Below are positions 1 to 5,463 of a stretch of DNA of 12,157 nucleotides, one piece after another (positions within the stretch are counted from its first letter, which is position 1; each line of letters starts with the position of its first letter). Made by a program: the position numbers and the translations under genes. The notes beneath the pieces are model-generated. The model made no database searches. It was given only the letters and a program-made list of their open reading frames with translations, and was not told where the DNA came from. Source of the DNA: Shewanella sp. (GTDB taxonomy: Bacteria > Pseudomonadota > Gammaproteobacteria > Enterobacterales > Shewanellaceae); NCBI GenBank assembly GCA_004195335.1, contig SDWK01000769.1, positions 1 through 12,157 on the forward strand, given 5' to 3'.

Positions 1-19
1 TTTAAGGAAACAGTTTTAA

Positions 20-95
20 GCGATATTAGCTCAGTTGGTAGAGCGATACCTTGCCAAGGTATAGGTCATCGGTTCGAACCCGATATATCGCTCCA
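20..95 (+). tRNA. tRNA-Gly (anticodon GCC)
   Basis: Intact 76-nt cloverleaf with encoded CCA, decoding GGC/GGU glycine codons. The acceptor stem GCGATAT (20-26) pairs fully with ATATCGC (85-91). The D-stem is GCTC/GAGC (29-32 with 41-44). The anticodon stem ATACC/GGTAT (46-50, 58-62) holds the loop TTGCCAA with anticodon GCC at 53-55. The T-stem ATCGG/CCGAT encloses TTCGAAC. The discriminator base is T92, followed by CCA at 93-95. The glycyl-tRNA synthetase identity elements known from E. coli (G1-C72, C2-G71, G3-C70, U73, C35, C36) are all present. The lower acceptor stem is AT-rich compared with E. coli tRNA-Gly(GCC). It is the first of at least three tandem copies, of which the next two are decayed. 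Any promoter lies left of the window. Confidence 0.97.
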
Positions 96-134
96 ATTTC
101 TCCTACGATTTACCCCCCCAATTAAAAAGATTTT

Positions 135-268
135 GTGACATTAGCTCAGTTGTGCTCCTCGCTTGTTAAAAAGAAATAGTCGATACCTTCTTTTTGCCAA
201 GGTATAGCTTCTCGTTTAAACCAAGAACCGGTTCGAACCCCTTTGGTTTAAATCAAGGGCTCGCTCCA
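135..268 (+). pseudogene. tRNA-Gly pseudogene with complementary insertions
   Basis: A disrupted second copy of tRNA-Gly(GCC). Colinear blocks survive: the acceptor 5' strand and D-stem 5' side (135-152), the anticodon 5' stem CGATACC (181-187), GCCAAGGTATA (196-206), the T-arm core GGTTCGAACCC (230-240) and the CGCTCCA tail (262-268). Between them sit extra segments that extend it to about 134 nt. These segments create two perfect inverted repeats: AAAAAGAA (168-175) with TTCTTTTT (188-195), and TTTAAACCAA (215-224) with TTGGTTTAAA (243-252). Six extra bases sit inside the anticodon loop, the acceptor stem no longer pairs fully, and the D-stem lacks its GAGC partner, so a working tRNA is very unlikely. 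Confidence 0.85.
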
Positions 269-308
269 ATCTCCCTTTCGATTTGAAAATCCCCAAAATT
301 TTGTTTAT

Positions 309-343
309 CCGACATTAGCTCAGTTGTGCACCTCGTTTGCTAA
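309..343 (+). pseudogene. tRNA-Gly 5' fragment (third tandem copy)
   Basis: CCGACATTAGCTCAGTTG (309-326) matches the first 18 nt of the tRNA-Gly, and the copy breaks off in the D-loop. The following TGTGCACCTCGTTTGCTAA matches the anomalous D-loop of the second copy (151-169) with only three changes. The upstream spacer (269-308) also resembles the spacer before copy 2 (96-134). Copies 2 and 3 therefore share a derived state, which suggests that one duplicated from the other after decay began. No anticodon or T-arm follows. Confidence 0.75.
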
Positions 344-519
344 GTAACTATTTGCTGATTGTTACCAGTCCCATAAGACTCAATAACTTGTTCAAACAAT
401 GCTTGATTATGAGGCAGATCACTTAATTTTAACGTTAACCTCTCAATTTTTAGCTTTTTCGAGTTTGAGTCACGCTGAGGCTGTAAGCGTGATCTGGCGC
501 TAAATTCTTTTAACGAAAT
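340..519 (-). pseudogene. Possible 3' gene remnant, unidentified
   Basis: On the minus strand a frame stays open for 59 codons from just after an in-frame stop at 520-522 to a stop at 340-342. It has no ATG or GTG near its 5' end. It would encode a hydrophilic, helix-prone segment containing RLQPQRDSNSKKLKIERLTL, followed by LKLSDLPHNQALFEQVIESY, then a short tail. The balanced composition is more protein-like than chance, but an open stretch of this length in AT-rich DNA is not rare. It abuts the truncated third tRNA copy, a place where integrated elements often leave fragments. I do not recognise the family. Confidence 0.25.
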
Positions 520-648
520 CTAATGTAGCTGTCTCGGAAGTATCAAACTTTGAACTTGTGCAAGTATTCATTTGTGGTTTGTTTGCATAATGCCTACATA
601 GATGATTAATTGAGCCGATTTTTGGCTAGTATTTTTTGGGAGCGATGA
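344..648. other. Intergenic region between tRNA remnants and the 151-aa gene
   Basis: Apart from the possible remnant frame at 340-519, the only structure I see is a perfect 7-bp stem, TCACGCT (470-476) with AGCGTGA (486-492), around a 9-nt loop. It has no T-run, so it is not an obvious terminator. A CATAAT at 586-591 could be a -10 box for the gene at 649, but no good -35 lies at the right distance. Confidence 0.5.
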
Positions 649-1104
649 ATGCGATTTCAACAACTCAGCGAACTATTAGGTTATGTTGCTACTTGCCGCA
701 TAGAGATGGCACAACTGTATAGCAGGTTACAAACAGAAGCTGATTCATCGAGAGTCAAGATGATGCTTGAATATTTTCAACAACATCAAAAGGGTGTGGC
801 TGAAAAATTAGAAAATTATATTGATGAAGCGCCAAGACGAGTGTTAGATACCTGGTATAAAGACATCACGTTTGAGGATTTTATCAAACGTTGCCAAGAG
901 ACTGTGCTTACTGCAAATATGGCTGAGGATGATGTGTTAGAGCTCCATTTAGATCTTGATAATCGCTTAATTGAACTATTAAATAAGACTGCTGAAAACT
1001 CTTCATCGAGTGAAATTGCTGGTGCTTTGAATGACTTGGTTCGTGTAGAGAAAATTCAGCAGCAGCGCTTAGTGCACAGCTGTATCCGTATGGATGATAT
1101 GTAA
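649..1104 (+). CDS. Hypothetical helical protein, 151 aa, possibly ferritin-like fold
   Basis: Function not recognised. The start at 649 is supported by GGGAG (638-642) at good spacing; an ATG at 645 is in another frame. The protein is cytosolic, without signal peptide or membrane segment, and is almost entirely helical and acidic. Residues 18-57 (around IEMAQLYSRLQTEADSSRVK) resemble the first helix pair of rubrerythrin/ferritin-like proteins, with H66 where the ExxH histidine would fall. The glutamate three residues before it is missing (F63), so a di-iron site is doubtful. A second long helical pair spans about 75-150, with an ELH triad near 98-100. It appears monocistronic: remnants lie upstream and a terminator at 1183-1207 follows. 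The ferritin-like assignment is a weak inference from pattern. Confidence 0.85.
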   Translation: MRFQQLSELLGYVATCRIEMAQLYSRLQTEADSSRVKMMLEYFQQHQKGVAEKLENYIDEAPRRVLDTWYKDITFEDFIKRCQETVLTANMAEDDVLELHLDLDNRLIELLNKTAENSSSSEIAGALNDLVRVEKIQQQRLVHSCIRMDDM

Positions 1105-1182
1105 AATTTCAAGTATAGCAATTGCAGGTACTAATCTAGTTGCTTAGACTCGATACAAATAAAATTAGATGCGCGATTAACT

Positions 1183-1207
1183 AAAGGTACCTTAGGGTAC
1201 CTTTTTT
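1183..1207 (+). terminator. Rho-independent terminator after the 151-aa gene
   Basis: A perfect 9-bp stem, AAAGGTACC (1183-1191) with GGTACCTTT (1196-1204), encloses the tetraloop TTAG and runs into six T residues (1202-1207). The A-run on the left arm could let it work on the minus strand as well, weakly. It sits 78 nt after the stop codon at 1104. Confidence 0.85.
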
Positions 1208-1222
1208 AATGTTTCAATTTTA

Positions 1223-1248
1223 ATACCAATCGGTATAAAGATGTGATC
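1223..1248 (+). repeat. Left terminal inverted repeat of the MITE-like element
   Basis: ATACCAATCGG followed by TATAAAGATGTGATC. It matches the reverse complement of 1620-1645 at 22 of 26 positions, and the outermost 11 bp are identical. The inner edge is a GATC, a Dam site if Dam is present. Confidence 0.8.
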
Positions 1249-1619
1249 GCTCAGCGAGAATTTAGCGCTTCAGAGGCAAGGCCCTTTCTTGCTCCTCGGC
1301 TCTGGCATCCTCGGTAACTGCTCCATGCGTTACTCTACCTCCTGAATCCATTCAGTCGTGCTTCGCTCTATATCCTACATCCATATAGTCGTGCATAAAA
1401 GGCATAAGTGTGTAGGGAGCATACAAGACCGTGTTGTTCGCAACGAGTGAAGAACATCGTTATTCTACGTTTAAGCTCGTTAACACAGCATCGGCTGCGC
1501 TAAAACTCGCCTTTCAGGAGTGTTTTTGGCTGCCTACTTCTGCGTTGAATAACTTCAGAAGGGAGCACCATTCCCTCACTCATTCGCCTTGAATTAGTTT
1601 GCCAAAAATACTCTGAGTG

Positions 1620-1645
1620 GATCACTTTCTTATTCCGATTGGTAT
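1620..1645 (-). repeat. Right terminal inverted repeat of the MITE-like element
   Basis: Reads GATCACTTTCTTATT then CCGATTGGTAT on the plus strand. It is the inverted partner of 1223-1248, with differences only in the middle of the repeat. It ends 27 nt before the stop codon of the minus-strand small membrane protein gene. Confidence 0.8.
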
Positions 1646-1672
1646 GATTCAGCTAGAAATAAGGTTGAACTG

Positions 1673-1846
1673 TTAATTTTCATCATCATCTCTATCACTG
1701 CATGGCTGAATAATGGCCTTATATAGACCTATCCCTACCAATAACAGACATAACAGTAAAAGTGCTTGTATCAATATTTTTGATTGTAATGGCAAACTCA
1801 GTAAAAGCATGCACAAGGCTAATACGAGTAGTGTAAAGAGCTTCAT
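1673..1846 (-). CDS. Small two-helix membrane protein, 57 aa
   Basis: A short minus-strand gene with ATG at 1846-1844, preceded by AGGAG (complement of 1854-1858) at a 7-nt spacing, which strongly supports translation. The protein begins MKLFTLLVLALCMLLLSLPL, a hydrophobic helix. After a short polar turn (QSK, 21-23) a second hydrophobic helix follows (about residues 24-43, ILIQALLLLCLLLVGIG). The tail is charged and acidic, ending CSDRDDDEN. Three cysteines are present (12, 33, 49). The likely topology is a helical hairpin in the inner membrane with both ends on the same side; alternatively, helix 1 could be a signal sequence. No family is recognised. It is divergent from nnrD, whose start lies 168 nt away, and reads toward the MITE-like element. 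Two other frames over the same DNA lack a comparable ribosome site. Confidence 0.75.
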   Translation of the reverse strand: MKLFTLLVLALCMLLLSLPLQSKILIQALLLLCLLLVGIGLYKAIIQPCSDRDDDEN

Positions 1847-1869
1847 CCCTTTGCTCCTGAATAGATTTC

Positions 1870-1897
1870 TTGTGCGAGATCAAATTTCTTTTATATA
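1870..1897 (+). promoter_or_regulatory. Candidate promoter for the nnrD operon
   Basis: TTGTGC (1870-1875) and TATATA (1892-1897) are 16 bp apart; an alternative -10, TATAAG (1894-1899), gives 18 bp. It would give a leader of roughly 110 nt before nnrD. The -35 is only a partial match, and the AT-rich tract could equally serve the divergent small gene. Confidence 0.3.
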
Positions 1898-2014
1898 AGT
1901 GTAGTGACAAGTGAATCTATTTACGAATTTAAGCTCAAATTCTATTAATCTTATAATTCTAGGCATTCAGAATGCTAGTTTCTGCTTCTACTCAACCTCA
2001 ACGGAGACATAATC

Positions 2015-3493
2015 ATGTTGCCAAACGGATCGTCTTTTCCTTGTGAAATGTTCTTAAGCTCGCAAGTACGGATCGCTGAACAAAAATTTGTTGATAGTGG
2101 AAAAACAAATTTTTATCAACTTGTTGAATCCGCGGGTAAAGCTGCTTTTGAGTTGGTGGCGGAAGCACAAGATAAGTCGCGTTCTATTTTGGTTCTTGTG
2201 GGGCATGGTAATAATGGTGCCGATGGATATGTGTGTGCAAGAAGATTACTCGAGGCAGGGTATAATGTTTCATTAATGGCATTTACCAGAGAGAAGATGG
2301 GAGAAGAGGTAGTTAAAGCGCAACATCTTTTCATCGAGAGTGGCGGGGAGCTGGAGCATTTTTCTCTGGAAAAGGTATTTTCGGCAGATGTGATCATTGA
2401 TGGCTTACTCGGTATCGGTTTTAGTGGCGAGATAAAAGGTGATTTTAAACTAGCGATCGACAGCATCAATAGTAGTGATGCATGGGTGCTTAGTTTAGAT
2501 ATTCCTTCCGGTATCAACGCAGATACAGGAGTGGGGTTAAATGCTGTAGAGGCCGATGTGACACTCACTTTTGGGGCGGTTAAACAAGGGTTAATGACGG
2601 GGCGTGCAAGGCACTGTGTTGGGTTGTTGCGGTTTACTGCTCTGGGGTTAACCGAGTATCTGCCACAGGCTAACTCAGTTAATGTCTCTATTGATTATGT
2701 TAATCAGCATATTAAACCTAGAGACAGAGATTCACATAAAGGCTTATCTGGAAAAGTATCTGTTATTGGTGGTGATGCAGGGATGGCTGGTGCGGTTAGG
2801 TTAGCTGGAGAAGCGTGTCTGAGAGCGGGGGCGGGACTTGTTACGATCATATCTAGGCCTGAGCATCAAGTTGTCGTGAATTCGAACCGACCTGAGTTGA
2901 TGTTTTGGGGATGTGAATTAGTCGATATGGAAGTTTATCTTCGTCTCGGCTGGGCCAATGTCTTAGTGATAGGTCCGGGCCTTGGCAAGCAAGATTGGGG
3001 TTACAATTTACTTAAAGCCGTAGGACTGAGTGACAAGCCCTGTGTGATGGATGCAGATGCGCTGAACTTACTCAGTGGCGAGCAGAACAGACAAGATCAT
3101 TGGGTACTGACTCCCCATTCTGGAGAAGCTGCAAGATTATTGGGCGTTACCGTGCAAGAGGTCGAAAGCGATAGATTTGCTGCTGTTAAAGCAATACAGC
3201 AAAAATATGGTGGCGTCGTCGTTTTGAAAGGACCGGGTACGTTAATTTATGATGGTTTCGAATGCTATGTCGCTCCTGTAGGTAATCCCGGACTTGCGAG
3301 TGGTGGTTGTGGCGATGTGTTATCAGGAATTATAGGTGCATTGATGGCGCAGGGGTTTGATAAACTCTCTTCGGCAATTATGGGAGTGGTGGTGCACGGT
3401 GAAGCCGCCGACCGCGCCGCAACAGATGGAGAAAGAGGGATGCTTGCCACTGATTTAATGCCTCATATCAGACAACTGGTAAACATAATATAA
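2015..3493 (+). CDS. nnrD: Bifunctional NAD(P)H-hydrate epimerase / ADP-dependent dehydratase
   Basis: A repair enzyme for damaged nicotinamide cofactors. The N-terminal YjeF_N-type domain (about 1-220) epimerises R- and S-NAD(P)HX. The C-terminal ribokinase-like domain (about 235-490) dehydrates S-NAD(P)HX using ADP. The nucleotide loop GHGNNGADG is at 63-71 and LDIPSG at 161-166. The C-terminal domain shows GGDAGMAGA (252-260), TPHSGEAARLL (366-376), KGPGT (405-409) and NPGLASGGCGDVLSG (424-438), with the expected catalytic aspartate D434. At 492 aa it has the usual length for the fused bacterial form. The start is chosen from GGAG at 2003-2006, 8 nt ahead of the ATG. It is first in the plus-strand cluster, and a 134-nt gap separates it from tsaE. 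Alanine replaces the usual second glycine in the GNNGGDG motif. The epimerase part is often called NnrE when separate. Confidence 0.96.
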   Translation: MLPNGSSFPCEMFLSSQVRIAEQKFVDSGKTNFYQLVESAGKAAFELVAEAQDKSRSILVLVGHGNNGADGYVCARRLLEAGYNVSLMAFTREKMGEEVVKAQHLFIESGGELEHFSLEKVFSADVIIDGLLGIGFSGEIKGDFKLAIDSINSSDAWVLSLDIPSGINADTGVGLNAVEADVTLTFGAVKQGLMTGRARHCVGLLRFTALGLTEYLPQANSVNVSIDYVNQHIKPRDRDSHKGLSGKVSVIGGDAGMAGAVRLAGEACLRAGAGLVTIISRPEHQVVVNSNRPELMFWGCELVDMEVYLRLGWANVLVIGPGLGKQDWGYNLLKAVGLSDKPCVMDADALNLLSGEQNRQDHWVLTPHSGEAARLLGVTVQEVESDRFAAVKAIQQKYGGVVVLKGPGTLIYDGFECYVAPVGNPGLASGGCGDVLSGIIGALMAQGFDKLSSAIMGVVVHGEAADRAATDGERGMLATDLMPHIRQLVNII

Positions 3494-3627
3494 TACCTGT
3501 CGCCGCATAAGATTAAATGGGTTGAAGAGGCGATTTAGTGCAATTGCATGTAAAGCTGTTTAGCTGCTTAGTTAATTGGTATAAAGTAGCAGGTTCTCAA
3601 CAACTTTAGGTTAGTAAACTCAATACA

Positions 3628-4086
3628 ATGACATCAGTAAAAGTCTACCTCGAGAATGAACAAGATACTGTAGAGCTTGGTAAGCGGCTAGCGGCAATTA
3701 TTTCCCCACCTCTGATGATAAATTTGTCTGGAGAATTGGGTGCGGGTAAGACAACCTTGAGTCGTGGTCTCATTCAGGCCTTGGGGCACAAAGGATCGGT
3801 AAAGAGTCCAACTTATGCATTAGTTGAACCTTATGAGTTTGATAATATCGATCTCTATCATTTTGACCTTTATCGATTGAGCGATCCTGAAGAACTTGAA
3901 TTCATGGGGATTAGAGATTATTTTACCGAAAAAAGTATCTGTATTGTTGAATGGCCTGAACGTGGTCATGGCCTATTACCTGAAGCCGACATTAGCGTGC
4001 AAATTAATTATGTCGGCGAGCGTAGAGAAGTTGAAATCGTACCCGGTTCGGATAAAGGGCTGCAACTATTGAGTAAACTCAAATAA
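3628..4086 (+). CDS. tsaE: tRNA t6A biosynthesis ATPase TsaE
   Basis: The ATPase partner of TsaB and TsaD in making threonylcarbamoyl-adenosine at position 37 of ANN-decoding tRNAs. The 152-aa length is standard. The Walker A loop GELGAGKTT is at 35-43, the SPTY switch at 60-63, the signature HFDLYRLSDPEELEFMGIRD at 78-97, and the Walker B-like strand ICIVEWPER at 104-112. The closest Shine-Dalgarno-like bases (AGG at 3608-3610) are too far from the ATG, so initiation looks weak; the homology nevertheless fits this start. The 134-nt gap upstream holds a perfect palindrome TGCAATTGCA (3539-3548) and a TATAAA (3580-3585) without a convincing -35. The stop is two bases before amiB, which implies translational coupling. 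The order nnrD-tsaE-amiB matches E. coli. Confidence 0.96.
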   Translation: MTSVKVYLENEQDTVELGKRLAAIISPPLMINLSGELGAGKTTLSRGLIQALGHKGSVKSPTYALVEPYEFDNIDLYHFDLYRLSDPEELEFMGIRDYFTEKSICIVEWPERGHGLLPEADISVQINYVGERREVEIVPGSDKGLQLLSKLK

Positions 4087-4088
4087 CA

Positions 4089-5411
4089 ATGATAAGAACT
4101 GATTTTATTTTCAAAATGCTGTTGGTTACAATTTCTCTTTGTGTCTCTTTTGTTGCCCAAAGTGCAACTAAGCTCGATGGCGTGAGAATATGGGCCGCTC
4201 CAGAATCGACTCGGGTCGTTTTTGATTTGAGTAAGGCGCCTAGTTTTACTCATTTCACGCTAACCGGTCCCTATCGGTTAGTCGTTGATCTTAAGGGAAC
4301 GTCGACCTCGCTGAATCTCAAAAAGCTGGCTAATAATAGTAAAATTGTAAAGAGAGTACGTATAAGTCAGCCGCCAGCAAAAGGAACTCTGAGGATCGTT
4401 ATCGATCTGACTAAGCCAGTTAAAGCGAATCTGTTCGCACTTTCACCGACTGCGCCCTACGGCAACAGGTTAGTAGTTGACCTTGAAGACCGCCGCTCAG
4501 TATCGACGGCTAAGCAAACGAGCAAACCTAAACAGACACTTCGCGATGTCATTGTGGCAATCGATGCCGGCCATGGCGGGGATGATCCTGGTTCCATTGG
4601 CCCTTCAGGGATATACGAAAAAAAGGTTGTTTTAGAAATAGCGAAAAAGGTCCAGGCTAAGATTAATGCTACGCCAGGCATGAAGGCCGTCATGACTCGG
4701 ACAGGGGATTATTTTGTTAATCTTAATAAGCGATCTGAAATCGCACGAACCAGTAAAGCCGATCTCTTAGTTTCTATTCACGCGGATGCATTCACCTCTT
4801 CTCAACCTAGAGGCGCTTCAGTCTGGGTATTATCTATGCGGAGAGCTAACAGTGAGATTGGTCGATGGCTCGAGCAGAAAGAGAAGCATTCAGAACTGCT
4901 AGGTGGCGCGGGCGAGATAATTCAAAATACTGACAATGAACAGTATCTGGCTATGACTTTATTAGATATGTCCATGGATAGATCTATGGCTATCAGTCAT
5001 AACATTGCCGACGATGTGCTTTCCAATTTAGGCAAGGTGACCAAACTGCATAAGCATAAACCTGAGTCCGCTAGCTTTGCTGTACTCAAATCCCCCGATA
5101 TTCCTTCGATCTTGGTTGAAACTGGTTTTATATCAAACCATAAAGAGGAGCGACTCTTGTCGCAAAGGGAGCATCAAAATAATATTGCTAAGGCGGTACA
5201 TAAAGGCGTATTGCGCTATTTTGAAGCGAATCCCCCGGTGAACTCCTTGATGGCAAGTAAAGGTTCGTTAAAGCACAATGTGGGTAGAGGTGAATCCTTG
5301 TCAGTCATTGCACACAAATACCAAGTTTCAATAGCCAGTATTAAGAAAGCCAACGGGTTGAAATCAAATATGTTACGTATTGGCCAAAAGTTGGTTATCC
5401 CAAGGGCTTAA
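4089..5411 (+). CDS. amiB: N-acetylmuramoyl-L-alanine amidase with AMIN and LysM domains (AmiB type)
   Basis: A periplasmic zinc amidase that cuts the peptide stem from N-acetylmuramic acid to split septal peptidoglycan during division. A signal peptide covers 1-26 (hydrophobic MLLVTISLCVSFVAQSA, cleavage after AQSA). An AMIN domain (about 28-135) targets the septum, a basic Thr/Lys-rich linker follows, and the Amidase_3 domain runs from about 153 to 380. The expected zinc ligands are H162 (in DAGHGGDDPG), E177 and H231 (SIHADAF), and the catalytic glutamate is E344 (VETGF). The segment about 250-300 corresponds to the family's autoinhibitory helix, which activators such as EnvC or NlpD displace. 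A C-terminal LysM domain (396-438) binds peptidoglycan. It starts two bases after tsaE; translation could also begin at M10. AmiB and AmiC share this architecture; the neighbours and LysM favour AmiB. Confidence 0.94.
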   Translation: MIRTDFIFKMLLVTISLCVSFVAQSATKLDGVRIWAAPESTRVVFDLSKAPSFTHFTLTGPYRLVVDLKGTSTSLNLKKLANNSKIVKRVRISQPPAKGTLRIVIDLTKPVKANLFALSPTAPYGNRLVVDLEDRRSVSTAKQTSKPKQTLRDVIVAIDAGHGGDDPGSIGPSGIYEKKVVLEIAKKVQAKINATPGMKAVMTRTGDYFVNLNKRSEIARTSKADLLVSIHADAFTSSQPRGASVWVLSMRRANSEIGRWLEQKEKHSELLGGAGEIIQNTDNEQYLAMTLLDMSMDRSMAISHNIADDVLSNLGKVTKLHKHKPESASFAVLKSPDIPSILVETGFISNHKEERLLSQREHQNNIAKAVHKGVLRYFEANPPVNSLMASKGSLKHNVGRGESLSVIAHKYQVSIASIKKANGLKSNMLRIGQKLVIPRA

Positions 5412-5463
5412 GTCCATTCCTTGCAAGGATGTTTATAGCTTTAGCTTCAAGAGTTTAAATATT

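Larger units (their letters stand above)
1223..1645. mobile_element. MITE-like non-autonomous element, about 423 bp
   Basis: The ends are imperfect inverted repeats of 26 bp, identical at 22 positions, starting ATACCAATCGG and ending GTGATC on the inner side. Weaker symmetry (CTCAG and T-rich tracts) continues inward for about 20 bp. The interior has no long reading frame. It contains small hairpins such as CTGAATCCATTCAG (1342-1355) and AGGGA...TCCCT near 1560-1575, plus a diverged direct repeat (ATTCAGTCGTGC and ATATAGTCGTGC). No clear target-site duplication is visible. It lies between two convergently oriented genes with nothing interrupted. I recall similar ACCAATCGG-type termini in intergenic repeats of Shewanella and related marine bacteria, but this is memory and was not checked. 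A cognate transposase is not in the window. Confidence 0.7.

Noticed and set aside
188..195. Intron in the anticodon loop of the second tRNA-Gly copy
   Set aside because: The insertion there is only six bases and other arms are disrupted as well; bacterial tRNA introns are large group I or II ribozymes.
470..492. Stem-loop TCACGCT/AGCGTGA as a terminator
   Set aside because: Nine-nt loop, no T-run on either side, and no clear gene ending beside it.
497..509. GCGCTAAATTCT matching the inverted left interior of the MITE-like element (about 1258-1269)
   Set aside because: Only about 12 bp are shared and the flanks do not align; too short to call a second element fragment.
1713..1910. Overlapping 61-aa plus and 63-aa minus frames in the region before nnrD
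   Set aside because: Neither has a convincing ribosome site or protein-like composition. Both overlap the better-supported 57-aa minus-strand gene in a different frame.
3489..3494. TATAAT at the end of nnrD as a tsaE promoter
   Set aside because: No -35-like hexamer at 16-18 bp, and the sequence is part of the terminal nnrD codons (ATA ATA TAA).
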